Positions 53,125-63,203 are shown, counted from the first letter of the stretch. The stretch: DNA of 64,000 bases from Paraburkholderia sp. BL25I1N1 (GCF_003002025.1 NZ_PVZB01000016.1:124001-188000), one strand, 5' to 3'. Numbers and translations are program-made. The notes: generated from the sequence alone by a model not told the origin.

Positions 53125-54525
53125 ATGACTGAAGACGTACGAATGGAGCGCGACACGTTCGGCGAAATCGCCGTGCCGAACGCGCGTCTGTGGGGCGCGC
53201 AGACCCAGCGCTCGCTGCAGAATTTCCGCATTTCGACCGAGAAGCAATCGCCCGAACTGATCACCGCGCTGGCCGTGATCAAGCGCGCCGCCGCCGAAGT
53301 CAACCTGGGCCTCGGCGTGCTCGACGAAAGCAAGGCGAAGGCGATCATGCAGGCCGCCGACGAGATCATCGAGGGCAAGCATCCGGATGAATTTCCGCTC
53401 GCTGTGTGGCAGACCGGCTCCGGCACGCAGACCAACATGAACCTCAACGAGGTGATCGCGAATCGCGCCAGCGAGCTGCTCGGCGGCGAGCGCGGCGAAG
53501 CGCGCAAAGTGCATCCGAACGACGACGTGAATCGCGGGCAATCGTCGAACGACGTGTTTCCGACCGCCATGCACGTGGCCGCGGCGTACGCGATCGTCAA
53601 GCATTTGCTGCCGGCGCTGAAGACGCTGCGCGACACGCTCGACGGCAAAGCGAAGGCGTTCGCCGACATCGTCAAGATCGGCCGCACGCACTTGCAGGAC
53701 GCCACACCGCTTACGCTCGGTCAGGAGTTTTCCGGCTACGTCGCGCAACTGGATCATGGCAGTCGTCACGTGGAATCGGCGCTGCCGCATCTTTACGAGC
53801 TGGCGCAGGGCGGCACCGCGGTCGGCACCGGTTTGAACGCGCATCCGCAGTTCGCCGACAAGGTGGCGGCCGCGATCGGCAAGCTGACCGGTTTGCCGTT
53901 CGTGTCGGCGCCGAACAAATTCGAAGTGATGGCCGCGGCCGATGCGCTGGTGTTCGCGCACGGCGGGCTGAAGACTGTGGCGGCGAGTCTGAACAAGATC
54001 GCCAACGACGTCCGCTGGCTGGCAAGCGGCCCGCGCTGCGGCCTCGGCGAACTGTCGATTCCGGAGAACGAGCCGGGTAGCTCGATCATGCCGGGCAAGG
54101 TCAATCCAACCCAGTCAGAAGCACTGACAATGCTGTGCGCGCAGGTATTCGGCAACGACGTCGCGGTGAATATCGGCGGCGCGAGCGGCAATTTCGAGTT
54201 GAACGTGTTCCGGCCGATGATCGCGCACAACGTGCTGCAATCGGTGCGTCTGCTCGCCGATGGCGCGCGCAGTTTCAACGACAACTGCGCGGTCGGCATC
54301 GAACCGAATCACGAACGCATCGGGACGTTGCTCAACGAATCGCTGATGCTGGTGACGGCGCTCAATCCGCACATCGGCTACGACAAGGCCGCGAAGATCG
54401 CCAAGAAGGCGCACAAGGAAGGCACCACGCTGAAGGCCGCGGCGTTGGCGCTCGGTTTCGTCACCGAGCAGCAGTTCGATGAATGGGTGCAGCCGAAGGA
54501 TATGGTCGGCAATTCGGCGAGCTAA
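53125..54525 (+). CDS. fumC: Class II fumarate hydratase FumC
   Basis: FumC interconverts fumarate and malate in the TCA cycle without an iron-sulfur cluster. The 466-aa protein has the family signature [13 protein letters not shown] and the active-site regions [19 protein letters not shown] and [23 protein letters not shown] precedes the ATG. It shares an apparent transcript with the PLD lipoprotein, an odd pair. Confidence 0.96.
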   Translation: MTEDVRMERDTFGEIAVPNARLWGAQTQRSLQNFRISTEKQSPELITALAVIKRAAAEVNLGLGVLDESKAKAIMQAADEIIEGKHPDEFPLAVWQTGSGTQTNMNLNEVIANRASELLGGERGEARKVHPNDDVNRGQSSNDVFPTAMHVAAAYAIVKHLLPALKTLRDTLDGKAKAFADIVKIGRTHLQDATPLTLGQEFSGYVAQLDHGSRHVESALPHLYELAQGGTAVGTGLNAHPQFADKVAAAIGKLTGLPFVSAPNKFEVMAAADALVFAHGGLKTVAASLNKIANDVRWLASGPRCGLGELSIPENEPGSSIMPGKVNPTQSEALTMLCAQVFGNDVAVNIGGASGNFELNVFRPMIAHNVLQSVRLLADGARSFNDNCAVGIEPNHERIGTLLNESLMLVTALNPHIGYDKAAKIAKKAHKEGTTLKAAALALGFVTEQQFDEWVQPKDMVGNSAS

Positions 54526-54661
54526 GCGAATGCCTGTGATCACGCGCGCGGCGGCTGGCCGCGCCGGTCGCGTGCTTCGCCGAGCAGCGTGATTCAAAAC
54601 GACGGCAGTCCGCGCGGATTTCAGCTTCGCGCGGCCCGCGAGCGGCGCCTTCAGGCGTCGC

Positions 54662-55168
54662 TTAAACCTTCCCCTGCGCCACCTCTTCCGGCTTCAGTTC
54701 GACGATCGCGTCGAGCGCTTCCTTCACGTCCATCGCGTACCTGGCGAGGCGCTTCTGTTCGTCCGTCTCCGGTACGAAGGCCGGCACGGGCACCGGCTGA
54801 CCGTTCTCGTTGACGGCGACCATCACGATCAGGCAATCCGTGGTTTGCAGCAGTTCGCCGCCTTTCGGGTCGCCCGCGTGGACCGAAACATGAATGTGCA
54901 TGCTGGTGCGGCCCGTGGCCACCACCCGGGCGCGCAGCTCGACCAGGTTACCGACGAGAATCGGCCGGCGAAAGCGGATATTGCCCACGCTGACCGTCAC
55001 GCAATAGCGACCGGACCACACCGCCGAGCACGCGTACGCGGTTTCGTCGATCCACTTCATCAACGCGCCGCCGTGCACCTTGCCGCCGAAGTTGACCGAG
55101 CTCGGCTCGGCCAGAAAGCGGAAAGTGGTTTCGGAACGGTCCAGCGGCGCTACGGAAGGGTTGCTCAT
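54662..55168 (-). CDS. Acyl-CoA thioesterase (hot-dog fold, YciA-like)
   Basis: A 168-aa hot-dog-fold thioesterase with FGGKVHGGALMKWIDETAYA (the catalytic HGG/D region), VGNIRFRRPILVGNLVELRA and TSMHIHVSVHAGD. YciA-type enzymes hydrolyse medium- and long-chain acyl-CoAs. The ATG at 55168 has GGAG nearby; the longer upstream frame lacks family sequence. Confidence 0.92.
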   Translation of the reverse strand: MSNPSVAPLDRSETTFRFLAEPSSVNFGGKVHGGALMKWIDETAYACSAVWSGRYCVTVSVGNIRFRRPILVGNLVELRARVVATGRTSMHIHVSVHAGDPKGGELLQTTDCLIVMVAVNENGQPVPVPAFVPETDEQKRLARYAMDVKEALDAIVELKPEEVAQGKV

Positions 55169-55314
55169 CTTGACTCCGGTCAATCGGATGCATTGAAAGG
55201 AGGCGATTATACGAGCGCAATATTGACCCGTCGTAGCTCGGCATGCAGCGCGCGGGAAAAGTCCTCTGGGAGCGCGAGTTTGGCTTTCGGGGAGCTTTCG
55301 CTGTGGTTGCGCGT

Positions 55315-56580
55315 TCAACCCGCCTCGGCAATCTCGGAGGCGGCCTCGGGAACGGCCGCGTTTTGCGGCGCGGCCGCCGACATGAAGCGCTCGCGATAAT
55401 CGAGCGGCAGCACGCCGAAACGCCGCAGAAAAGCCCGCCGCAAGTTCTGTTCGCTGCCGAATCCGCAGTCGAGCGCGATCCGCTTGAGCGGCCGTCGCGA
55501 TTCGGCGAGCGCGCGCGAAGCCGCTTCCAGCCGCAGCGCCGAGACGGTTTTAGCCGGCGTGCGGCCGACCTCGTCGACGTAGCGCCGCGCGAAGGTGCGC
55601 GGGCTCATCAGGGTTCGTTCAGCGAGCCGCTCGACCGACAGGTCGTCGCGCAAATGCGCCGTCATCCAGCTATGCAGCGCCTCGAACGGCCCATTCGCCG
55701 AGGCCTGCGCCGCCAGCGCCGCGCTGTACTGCGACTGGCCGCCCGGCCGCTTCATGAAGACCACCAGCCGCCGCGCCGCCTGCATCGCGACCGCGTGGCC
55801 GACGTCCTCCTCGATCAGCGCCAGCGCCAGATCGATGCCCGCCGTCACGCCCGCCGAGGTCCACACGACGCTGTCGCCTTCGCCGCGCCCGGCATCGCGG
55901 ATAAAGATCGGATCGGCATCCACGCGGACGTTGGGAAACCGCTGCGCGAGGCGCGGCGCTTCGCGCCAATGCGTGGTCGCGCGACGGCCGTCGAGCAGGC
56001 CCGCCGCCGCCAGATAGAACGCGCCGGTGCACACCGAGCACACGCGCCGCGCGCGCGGCGCATGGCGCCGGATCCACGCGACGAGCTCCGGCTGCAGCGT
56101 GCAGTGTTCGTCGACGGGGACGCCGGGAACGATGAGCGTGTCGATCGGTTGATCGTCGAGTGAATCGAGCCGTTCGGTGACGATCGGCAAACCCGGGAAG
56201 GTCTGCAAGATGCCGCCGTCGATCGAGGCCACTGTCGTGCGGTAGGCCACGGGTTGCGGCGCGCGGCGACTGGGGCTGGGTGAACTGGCCGAAGTGGCTG
56301 AACCGGCTGCACTAGCCGCGCTGTACGGATTAGCCGCGTCGTCCGAACTAGCCGAACTTGCCGAATTACTTGAATCAGCCGAATTGGCCGAACTGACCGA
56401 TATGCCCGTTCGGCCCGCGTCGCGGCTAACTCCCTTGTCTCTGTCCAGAGCTTGGGCGACGCCAGCGCCGGCCGTTCCGGCGACCGTCAACTCCGCACGC
56501 CAGAACGCCTCCAGCGGTCCGCAGGCGTCGAGCAGCACCAGATCCGGTGCGACCGCGAACACGATATGACGCACCGCCAT
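55315..56580 (-). CDS. GlxA-like AraC-family regulator with Ser/Ala-rich insert
   Basis: A 421-aa regulator with an N-terminal DJ-1/PfpI-like domain (RHIVFAVAPDLVLLDACGPL, then DTLIVPGVPVDEH and VCSVCTGAFYLAAAGLLDGR) and a C-terminal double HTH (LSVERLAERTLMSPRTFARR, ...KRIALDCGFGSEQNLRRAF). Between residues 34 and 110 the usual fold is interrupted by a Ser/Ala/Asn-rich segment encoded by 9-bp tandem repeats. Its ATG shares one base with the MFS stop (TGATG), so the regulator is cotranslated with the transporter and may control it. Confidence 0.88.
   Translation of the reverse strand: MAVRHIVFAVAPDLVLLDACGPLEAFWRAELTVAGTAGAGVAQALDRDKGVSRDAGRTGISVSSANSADSSNSASSASSDDAANPYSAASAAGSATSASSPSPSRRAPQPVAYRTTVASIDGGILQTFPGLPIVTERLDSLDDQPIDTLIVPGVPVDEHCTLQPELVAWIRRHAPRARRVCSVCTGAFYLAAAGLLDGRRATTHWREAPRLAQRFPNVRVDADPIFIRDAGRGEGDSVVWTSAGVTAGIDLALALIEEDVGHAVAMQAARRLVVFMKRPGGQSQYSAALAAQASANGPFEALHSWMTAHLRDDLSVERLAERTLMSPRTFARRYVDEVGRTPAKTVSALRLEAASRALAESRRPLKRIALDCGFGSEQNLRRAFLRRFGVLPLDYRERFMSAAAPQNAAVPEAASEIAEAG
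56282..56407. repeat. Fourteen degenerate 9-bp tandem units inside the GlxA-like gene
   Basis: Units of nine, consensus GAA(C/T)T(A/G/T)GCC, follow in exact phase from 56282 to 56407 (for example GAACTAGCC, GAACTTGCC, GAATCAGCC, GAATTGGCC, GAACTGACC). Because 9 bp is three codons, changes in copy number alter length but not frame; the minus-strand product is a run of Ser-Ala-(Asn/Asp/Ser) triplets. Confidence 0.8.
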
Positions 56581-57836
56581 CAGGACACCTCCGCCATTAA
56601 CTGCCGCTTGCGCGACCACGCGTACCCGAGCGTGGCCAGCGCCGCCGCCGCGAGCAGCGGAAATATCGCGGCATTGATCGTCGCCCAGCCGAAACGGGCC
56701 AGCAATTGACCTGCAAACAGCGAACCCAGCGCGGAAAACGCGAACGTCGTGAACTCGCTGGTGGCCTGCGTCTTGGCCCGCTCCGACGGCCGGTACGATT
56801 GCGCGAGCAGCGTCGAGCCGCCGACAAACATGAAATTCCAGCCCACGCCGAGACAGGCGAGCGCCGCATAGAAATGCGGCAGATCGGTCGAACGCAAGGC
56901 GAGTACGCCGCACAGCGCAGACAGCGCAATGCCCGCGCCGATCACCCGCAGCACGCCGAAGTGCTTGATCAGCCGCGCGGAAAAGAGCGACGGCGCGAAC
57001 ATGCCGACCAGGTGCCACTGGATGATCTGCGCGCCGTCGCCGATCGTGTGGCCGCAGGCGACCGCGGCGATCGGCGTCGCGGTCATCACGAACATCATCA
57101 CGGCGTAGCCGAGCGCGTTGTTGGCGAGCGCCGCCGCGAAGATCGGCTGCCGCACGATCTCGCCGAGCGGCCGCGCCGCCTCGTGAGTTGCCGCTGTGCT
57201 CGCGATGGGCGCCTTGTCGCGATACAGCAGTGTCAGCAACGCAATCGATAAAAGCCCGAAGCCCGTGACCAGCGCATACGAACCCGCGAATGCGACCGGC
57301 GCCAGCCAGTCTTTGCTCCACGCGGCAAGCAGCGGTCCGCAGACGGCGGCCACCACGCCGCCCGCCAGCACGGTCGAAATCGCGCGACTTTTGTCGTCGA
57401 TGCCGACTGCATCTGCGGCGGCGAGCCGGTAGTACTGCGCGAATGCCTGGAACACGCCAACTGTCGCCGTGCCGGCACAGAAAGCCCAGAAACTCTGATG
57501 AAAGATCGCCCATACGGACACCGCGCCGCCGAGCGCGCCGACGCCCGCGCCGAGCAAGAAGCCGGCACGTCGGCCCACGCGCGCCATCAGGAACGACGCG
57601 AAGATGGTCGTCAGCGCGGCGGCGACGGTGATCAGCGAGAACGGCAGTGTGGCGAGCGCTTTATCGTCGGCGAGTGTGTAGCCGACCAGACCGGTCAGCG
57701 TCAGATCGATCGATACCGATGACGTGTACAGCGCCTGGCACACGGCCAGCACGCGCGCGGCGCGCCGGTCGTGTGGATCGCTGCCGCGTAGGCCGGTTGA
57801 ACGGGCGGAGATGGTGGAAGCGGCGGACGGTGGCAT
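56580..57836 (-). CDS. MFS transporter
   Basis: A 418-aa, 12-span major facilitator protein: SVSIDLTLTGLVGYTLADDK, FASFLMARVGRRAGFLLGAG (inter-helix basic loop) and SFWAFCAGTATVGVFQAFAQ, with GVGWNFMFVGGSTLLAQSY in the second half. It resembles exporters of the MFS type. I chose the ATG at 57836 with GGACC upstream; a TTG at 57848 is possible. Coupled to the GlxA-like regulator, which may respond to the exported substrate. Confidence 0.9.
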   Translation of the reverse strand: MPPSAASTISARSTGLRGSDPHDRRAARVLAVCQALYTSSVSIDLTLTGLVGYTLADDKALATLPFSLITVAAALTTIFASFLMARVGRRAGFLLGAGVGALGGAVSVWAIFHQSFWAFCAGTATVGVFQAFAQYYRLAAADAVGIDDKSRAISTVLAGGVVAAVCGPLLAAWSKDWLAPVAFAGSYALVTGFGLLSIALLTLLYRDKAPIASTAATHEAARPLGEIVRQPIFAAALANNALGYAVMMFVMTATPIAAVACGHTIGDGAQIIQWHLVGMFAPSLFSARLIKHFGVLRVIGAGIALSALCGVLALRSTDLPHFYAALACLGVGWNFMFVGGSTLLAQSYRPSERAKTQATSEFTTFAFSALGSLFAGQLLARFGWATINAAIFPLLAAAALATLGYAWSRKRQLMAEVS

Positions 57837-57951
57837 CGAAAGGTCCAAGGCGGCGGAAGGGAGATGACCCGATCGTCACATGAATGCCGGTGGCAGAAAT
57901 GCCAATGGTGCATCAATTTCTGCCACACGTGATCAGTGGCCGGCCGCTCGC

Positions 57952-58095
57952 CTATTTGCGGACCGAGATACCTTCGTCGATGGTGCCGTACATCGTGATG
58001 CTGCCGGTGCCCGCGCCTGAGCCCGACGCGCCGCCGCCCTGCGCACATGCGCCGAGCAGCAATGCCGCGGCAACGACGGCAAGGAGAGTTTTCAT
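57952..58095 (-). CDS. Small lipoprotein (47 aa)
   Basis: A 47-aa protein with lipobox LLLGAC (MKTLLAVVAAALLLGAC), then a Gly/Ser/Ala linker and a C-terminal GSITMYGTIDEGISVRK. The last stretch is short but looks structured. This pattern is known to me from small Burkholderia lipoproteins, without a described function. AAGGAG lies 7-12 bp before the ATG (read as CTCTCCTT on plus). Confidence 0.75.
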   Translation of the reverse strand: MKTLLAVVAAALLLGACAQGGGASGSGAGTGSITMYGTIDEGISVRK

Positions 58096-58322
58096 GGCTG
58101 CTTGTTTCCTGCTAGGACAGGCTTCGATTCTAGCCTGGCGGTCTTGGGCGGCACCGAAGCGCGGCTCGGGGGCCAACAGCCAACCCGCGACACGCTACCC
58201 GCCTGCCAGGTTTTCGTAGCTGCTGCATCCGACACTTCACGCTAAGCTGAAACATCGAATCGCGCAGGCCGATACAGTGGCCTACATGGCGCGACAAAAG
58301 CGCCGCTCTCCGGAGACATCAG

Positions 58323-59042
58323 ATGCCTGCCACCCTCGCAGACGAACAGAACCAGCACCATTTCCCCGGCTTGAGCCGCATCGGCGCACTGCTCGCCGAT
58401 CCCGGCCGCGCCGCCATGCTGTGGGCACTGATGGACGGCAGCGCTCGCCCGGCCGGCGAACTGACGATGATCGCGGGGCTCTCGCCATCGGCGGCCAGCG
58501 CCCATCTCGCGCGCCTGACCGACGGCGGCCTGCTCGCGCTCGAAGTGCGTGGCCGGCATCGCTATTTCCGGATCGCCTCGCCGGATATCGCCGCGTCGAT
58601 CGAAGCGCTCGCCAACGTCGCGCAAGTCAGCGCGCCGCAGCGTCCCGTGCCGCGCCCCGTGCGCACCGTGCCGCTCGACATGCGTTACGCGCGCACCTGC
58701 TACGACCACATGGCCGGCGAATTGTCGGTGCGCGTGTTTGAGCGGCTGGTCGAAGGCGGTCTGCTGACGCTGCATGGCACGTCGCTGGAAGCGACCGCCG
58801 ACGGCATTGCCCGCCTCGCCGACTGGGGCATCGACACGTCGGCCCAGAAAAGCCGGCGCCGGCGCTTTGCCTGCACCTGCCCCGACTGGAGCGAACGGCG
58901 TCCGCACCTGGGCGGCGCCCTCGGCGCGGCGCTGCTCGATTCGTGGACTTCGCACGGCTGGGTCGAGCGCGCCGAGCGGCCGCGAATTCTGCGCATCACG
59001 CCGGCTGGGCATCGTCATTTCGACGCGTTTCTCGCCGCGTGA
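58323..59042 (+). CDS. ArsR-like winged-helix transcriptional regulator
   Basis: A 239-aa protein with an N-terminal ArsR-type winged helix (AMLWALMDGSARPAGELTMI, SAASAHLARLTDGGLLALEV) and a C-terminal extension bearing RRFACTCPDWSERRPHLGGA, with two cysteines spaced C-x-C, and a final GWVERAERPRILRITPAGHR. The Cys pair could bind metal or form a redox switch. Target gene is not obvious; the small lipoprotein and MFS unit lie divergently. Confidence 0.88.
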   Translation: MPATLADEQNQHHFPGLSRIGALLADPGRAAMLWALMDGSARPAGELTMIAGLSPSAASAHLARLTDGGLLALEVRGRHRYFRIASPDIAASIEALANVAQVSAPQRPVPRPVRTVPLDMRYARTCYDHMAGELSVRVFERLVEGGLLTLHGTSLEATADGIARLADWGIDTSAQKSRRRRFACTCPDWSERRPHLGGALGAALLDSWTSHGWVERAERPRILRITPAGHRHFDAFLAA

Positions 59043-59224
59043 GGCGCCCTTGAGTGCGTGACTCGGTTACAGGAAATCGGCAACCAGCTTACGAATCGCC
59101 TTATCGAGACCTTTTGTTACACGCTGGTGAGCCGGCCTTACAAAAGTGGGGGTCTTGAAACAAACGCCGCGGGTACAGTGACTGCACGGATGCCGCACGA
59201 TGCCGCGTCCGTCGGAGCCAAATC

Positions 59225-61894
59225 ATGAGAACAGTCATCCCACACCGCTATTCGAACCGCCGCGTTGTCGGCTGTACGCTGATCGCAGCCGCCACCTTCC
59301 TGCTGGCAGGCCAGGCCACCTTTGCTCAGGAAATCGAACAGGCGCCGCAGAGCGCCGCCGCCGCGCAGAACACGGATCCGCCTGGCCGCGTCGCGCGTCT
59401 GAACTACACGGCGGGCGCGGTGACCACCGAACCGGCCGGCGCCACCGACTGGTCCTACGCGCAGGTCAATCGCCCGCTCACCACCGGCGACCAGTTGTGG
59501 AACGATCAGAACGCGCGCTCGGAGTTGCACATCGGCTCGACCGCGGTGCGCCTCGGACCGTCCACCAGCCTCGATCTGCTCAACCTCGACGACAACAGCG
59601 CGCAACTCAAAGTCGCGCAAGGCACGTTGTCGGCGCGCGTGCGCGAGCTCGCACCGGGCTCGTCCTACGAGATCGATACGCCTAATCTCGCGCTCGGCCT
59701 GAACGGCCCCGGCGACTATCGCGTCGATGTCGCACCCGACGGCAGCAGCACGACCGTCACCGTGCGCAGCGGCGCCGCCACGGTATACGGCGACGGCGGC
59801 CAGGTGCCGCTCGCGGCCGGCCAGCAGATCCGCTTTAGCGGCACCAACCTGCAACAGCTCGCCGACAATGGCGCGCCTGGCCTCGACGCCTTCGACCAAT
59901 GGGCCGCCAGCCGCGACGCCGCGGAAGACCGCTCGGTGTCGGCGCGCTACGTGTCGCGGGACATTCCCGGCTACCAGGACCTCGACGCCAACGGCACGTG
60001 GCAAAGCTCGCCGCAATACGGCGAAGTCTGGGTGCCGCGCGGCACGCCCGCCGGCTGGGCGCCGTATCGCGACGGCCACTGGGTGTGGCAGGCGCCGTGG
60101 GGCTGGACGTGGGTCGACGACGCGCCATGGGGCTTCGCGCCCTACCACTACGGCCGCTGGGCTCAGGTCGACGACTCGTGGGCGTGGGTGCCGGGACCAG
60201 TCGCGGTCAGCGAGCCGCCCGTCTACGCGCCGGCCCTCGTTGCCTTCGTGGGCGGCGGCGGCGGCGGCGTGAACTGGGGAGTGGATCTGGCGATCGGCGG
60301 AGCGGTCGCCGCCGGCGTCGCGTGGTTCCCGCTCGGGCCAGGCGAGCCGTGGCATCCGCATTGGGGCGGTCACGATCACTGGAGTCCCGGCTACTACAAC
60401 CGCGTCAACCGGACGACGATCGTCAACAACTACAACCGCAACGTGAATGCGACCAACATTCACAACACATACATCAACTACCGCGCGCCGGGCGCCGTGA
60501 CCGCAGTGCCGGCGACGGCCTTCGTGCACGGACAGCCGGTCGGACGCTTTGCCCAGAAGGTCGATCCGCGGCAATGGCGCAACGCACAGATCAACCCGGG
60601 CGGTCCGGGCATCGCGCCGGTGCGGGAGAGTTTCGGGCCGGGCCAGCGCAACGCGAATTACCGGCCGCCGGCGGCGGTAACGACACGTCCGGTGGTGGCA
60701 ACGCGTAGTCCGGTGATGCCGGCGGCCTACCACGACAGCCTCGCGCAGCGTTTCGCGCAAAGCGGCGGACGGGTGCCGGGCGGCGGTCAGCCTATCGTGC
60801 GGACCTCGGTGCCGGCGCACATGGCGGGTGGACCGGGCGCGCTGCCGGTGCAGAACGTGCGGGTCGTGCAATCGCATATCGCCGGACGTGCGCCGGGGAT
60901 GGCAGCCGGTGCGCCGGGTGGACCGAATGGGATGCAGCAGCGACCGGGCGAAGCACCGCGCGGCGCAGAGCAGCAAGCGCATCCAGGGACGCCGCCGGGC
61001 GCGCCGGGTGGAGCCGGCGCCATGCAACAACAGGCCGCTCAGCGGCCGAGCGAAGCACCGCATAGCGGCGAATCGCAAGCGCGGCCAGGCATGCCGCCGC
61101 AGATGGCCAACCAGCGGCCGCAGGCTGGCGAGGCGGGTCATCCGTCGAACGGTGTGCCGCGTCCGCCGCAAGCGAACAGCGGCAATCCGGCGGGGTTTGC
61201 ACAGCAGCAGCAGCAGCAGCGGGGTATGCCGCAGCAGGCGGGTCAGCAGCCAGGCGCGAACCCGGGTTTAAACCAGCGTCACGAGCCCGCCTGGACCCAG
61301 CCGCACACGCCGATGGCGCAGCAAGCCCAGCAGCACGGCGGCCCGCAGCCGCAGACAGGACGGCCAGAGTTCGCGGCGCAACAGCCCGGCGCGCAGCAGC
61401 ACGGTGCGCCGCGTCCCGGGGAGAATCCGGCGGTCCAGCAGCAACAGCAGCAGCAGGCGCGTCAGCAGGAGATTCGCCCGCAACCCCAACCGCAACCGCC
61501 GCAGCAGCAGGCCCAACCGCAGCGTCAGCCTGAGCCGCGGGCGCCGCGTCCGGCAGAAATTCAGGCGCAGCAACAGCCGCGTCAGGAATATCATCCGCAG
61601 CCCGTGCAGCAACCGATGCAGCAGCCGCGCCAGGAACCACGTCCGGAGCCGCGCCAGCAGCAAGTGCAGCAGCAACCCCGGCCGGAGTTCCATCCGCAGC
61701 CGCAGCCTCAACAGCAGCCGCGCCAGCAGCAGGTGCAACAGCAACCCCGGCCGGAGTTTCATCCGCAACCGCAACAGCAACCGCGTCAGGAGCCGCATCC
61801 GCAGCAGGCGCAGCAGCCGCGTCCTCAGGCACAGCCGCAGCACGGTGACCAGCATTCGGGCGGCGGCAACCACGACGAGCATCGCAGAGGCTGA
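59225..61894 (+). CDS. Exported FecR/DUF6600 protein with Pro/Gln-rich tail
   Basis: An 889-aa protein with a signal peptide (about 1-34, ending ATFA-QEIE), a FecR-like domain (about 50-195: ELHIGSTAVRLGPSTSLDLL), a tryptophan-rich DUF6600-like stretch (about 240-335; repeated PYRDGHWVWQAPWGWTWVDD, APYHYGRW units), a Gly-rich and Asn/Thr-rich linker, and a ~330-residue tail of Pro, Gln, Gly and Ala with CAG-type codon runs near 61203. It is likely extracellular or periplasmic. FecR domains usually act in sigma-factor signalling but no sigma gene is adjacent. A bidirectional terminator follows. Confidence 0.85.
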   Translation: MRTVIPHRYSNRRVVGCTLIAAATFLLAGQATFAQEIEQAPQSAAAAQNTDPPGRVARLNYTAGAVTTEPAGATDWSYAQVNRPLTTGDQLWNDQNARSELHIGSTAVRLGPSTSLDLLNLDDNSAQLKVAQGTLSARVRELAPGSSYEIDTPNLALGLNGPGDYRVDVAPDGSSTTVTVRSGAATVYGDGGQVPLAAGQQIRFSGTNLQQLADNGAPGLDAFDQWAASRDAAEDRSVSARYVSRDIPGYQDLDANGTWQSSPQYGEVWVPRGTPAGWAPYRDGHWVWQAPWGWTWVDDAPWGFAPYHYGRWAQVDDSWAWVPGPVAVSEPPVYAPALVAFVGGGGGGVNWGVDLAIGGAVAAGVAWFPLGPGEPWHPHWGGHDHWSPGYYNRVNRTTIVNNYNRNVNATNIHNTYINYRAPGAVTAVPATAFVHGQPVGRFAQKVDPRQWRNAQINPGGPGIAPVRESFGPGQRNANYRPPAAVTTRPVVATRSPVMPAAYHDSLAQRFAQSGGRVPGGGQPIVRTSVPAHMAGGPGALPVQNVRVVQSHIAGRAPGMAAGAPGGPNGMQQRPGEAPRGAEQQAHPGTPPGAPGGAGAMQQQAAQRPSEAPHSGESQARPGMPPQMANQRPQAGEAGHPSNGVPRPPQANSGNPAGFAQQQQQQRGMPQQAGQQPGANPGLNQRHEPAWTQPHTPMAQQAQQHGGPQPQTGRPEFAAQQPGAQQHGAPRPGENPAVQQQQQQQARQQEIRPQPQPQPPQQQAQPQRQPEPRAPRPAEIQAQQQPRQEYHPQPVQQPMQQPRQEPRPEPRQQQVQQQPRPEFHPQPQPQQQPRQQQVQQQPRPEFHPQPQQQPRQEPHPQQAQQPRPQAQPQHGDQHSGGGNHDEHRRG

Positions 61895-61926
61895 GCGCCT
61901 CCCGCCGGCGAATCGGCACGGAGCGT

Positions 61927-61964
61927 AAAAAAACCGCCGCGATTCGCATCGCGGCGGTTTTTTT
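61927..61964. terminator. Bidirectional intrinsic terminator
   Basis: A-run, then AAACCGCCGCGA (61931-61942), 6-nt loop, TCGCGGCGGTTT (61949-61960) and T-run. It ends both the DUF6600-type gene (plus) and thyA (minus, stop at 62003). Confidence 0.92.
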
Positions 61965-62002
61965 CTTTATGCGAGCGGGCGGCTTTCCGACCCGGCCGAC
62001 GA

Positions 62003-62974
62003 TCAAACGGCCATCGGCGCCGTGAGCGGCTCATGATGCCGGTAGCCGACCATCGAGAAATCCGACGGCTCGATCTTTTCGAGCCATTCCGGCTCGTACA
62101 CGCCGGTCTTCGCATACTCCGGCACGCGCTCCGAGATCGCGAAGGCCGGGCTTTCGTACGGTTCACGCTTGAGCTGCTGCTGCAACATGTCGAGCTGGTT
62201 CTCGTAGATGTGCGCGTCGCCGATGAAATAGGTGAACCAGCGCGGCGTGTAACCCGTCAGTCGTCCGACCAGATGCAGCAACGCCGCGCCTTCGGTCAGA
62301 TTGAACGGCGTGCCGAGCCCGATATCATTACTGCGAATGTACAGGCACAGCGAAATCTCCTTGGTCACCACATTCGGCAGGAACTGATACAGCAGGTGGC
62401 AAGCCGGCAACGCGATCTGGTCGAGCACAGCGGGGTTCCACGCATGAAACAGAATGCGCCGGTCCGCCGGGTTCTGCATGATCGTGTCCAGACATTGGCG
62501 CAGCTGGTCGATCGCCTTGTACAACAGGATTTTGTTGCTGCCGTCTTCCTCGAATTCGGTCACCACCTGGAAGCCGCGTGCGGTCGCGTCGGCCAGCTGC
62601 GCGCCCGCAGTCGCGTCCAGCACCTTGTAGGCCGGCCACTGGCGCCACTGCACGCCATATACGTCGCCGAGGTCGTCCGGACCCTGGCGATACGGATTGG
62701 CGAGCCATTGCGGATTCTGGTTCGCGTTCGCGTCCCACACCTTGCAGCCGAGATCGCGGAAATCCGCGGCGCTGCGCGAGGCGCGCAGGAACCCGACCAG
62801 TTCGCCCACCGCCGATTTGAACGCCAGCTTCTTCGTGGTGACCGCGGGAAAACCTTGCTGAAGGTCGAAGCGCAACATCGCGCCCGGCATGCTGATGGTG
62901 CGGATGCCAGTGCGATTCTCCTGCCACGTGCCGGTGTCGAGAATCGTGCGGACGAGGTCGAGGTATTGTTTCAT
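62003..62974 (-). CDS. thyA: Thymidylate synthase ThyA
   Basis: ThyA methylates dUMP to dTMP with methylene-tetrahydrofolate. The 323-aa protein has the catalytic Cys192 in [13 protein letters not shown], the dUMP sites [10 protein letters not shown] and [12 protein letters not shown], and is longer than E. coli ThyA (264 aa) because of a ~50-residue insert around 90-140, as in Lactobacillus casei. AAGGA precedes the ATG at 62974. Confidence 0.96.
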   Translation of the reverse strand: MKQYLDLVRTILDTGTWQENRTGIRTISMPGAMLRFDLQQGFPAVTTKKLAFKSAVGELVGFLRASRSAADFRDLGCKVWDANANQNPQWLANPYRQGPDDLGDVYGVQWRQWPAYKVLDATAGAQLADATARGFQVVTEFEEDGSNKILLYKAIDQLRQCLDTIMQNPADRRILFHAWNPAVLDQIALPACHLLYQFLPNVVTKEISLCLYIRSNDIGLGTPFNLTEGAALLHLVGRLTGYTPRWFTYFIGDAHIYENQLDMLQQQLKREPYESPAFAISERVPEYAKTGVYEPEWLEKIEPSDFSMVGYRHHEPLTAPMAV

Positions 62975-63203
62975 TCGGGTTCCTTCGAGGCGCGTGCGAG
63001 TCGATCCGGGCGCCACGGAGATTGAGCGGAAAACCCGATTTTAACAAGCGCGGCGGGACGACGCCCGGTCGTGGCGCGCGGCATCGAAAATATCGAGGGA
63101 AAAGGTGAGACGAAGTATTGCGAGTTCGGCGCGAGCGAACGGCACACGGCCGGTCGCAGGATTGCTCGAAAGGTGCTGAACGCGCTGCTGGAATCCGCTG
63201 TTG

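Noticed and set aside
59138-61171. 677-codon minus-strand frame opposite the FecR/DUF6600 gene
   Set aside because: Arg/His/Val/Ala-rich with no domain; covers the same DNA as a gene with a signal peptide, ribosome context and terminator.
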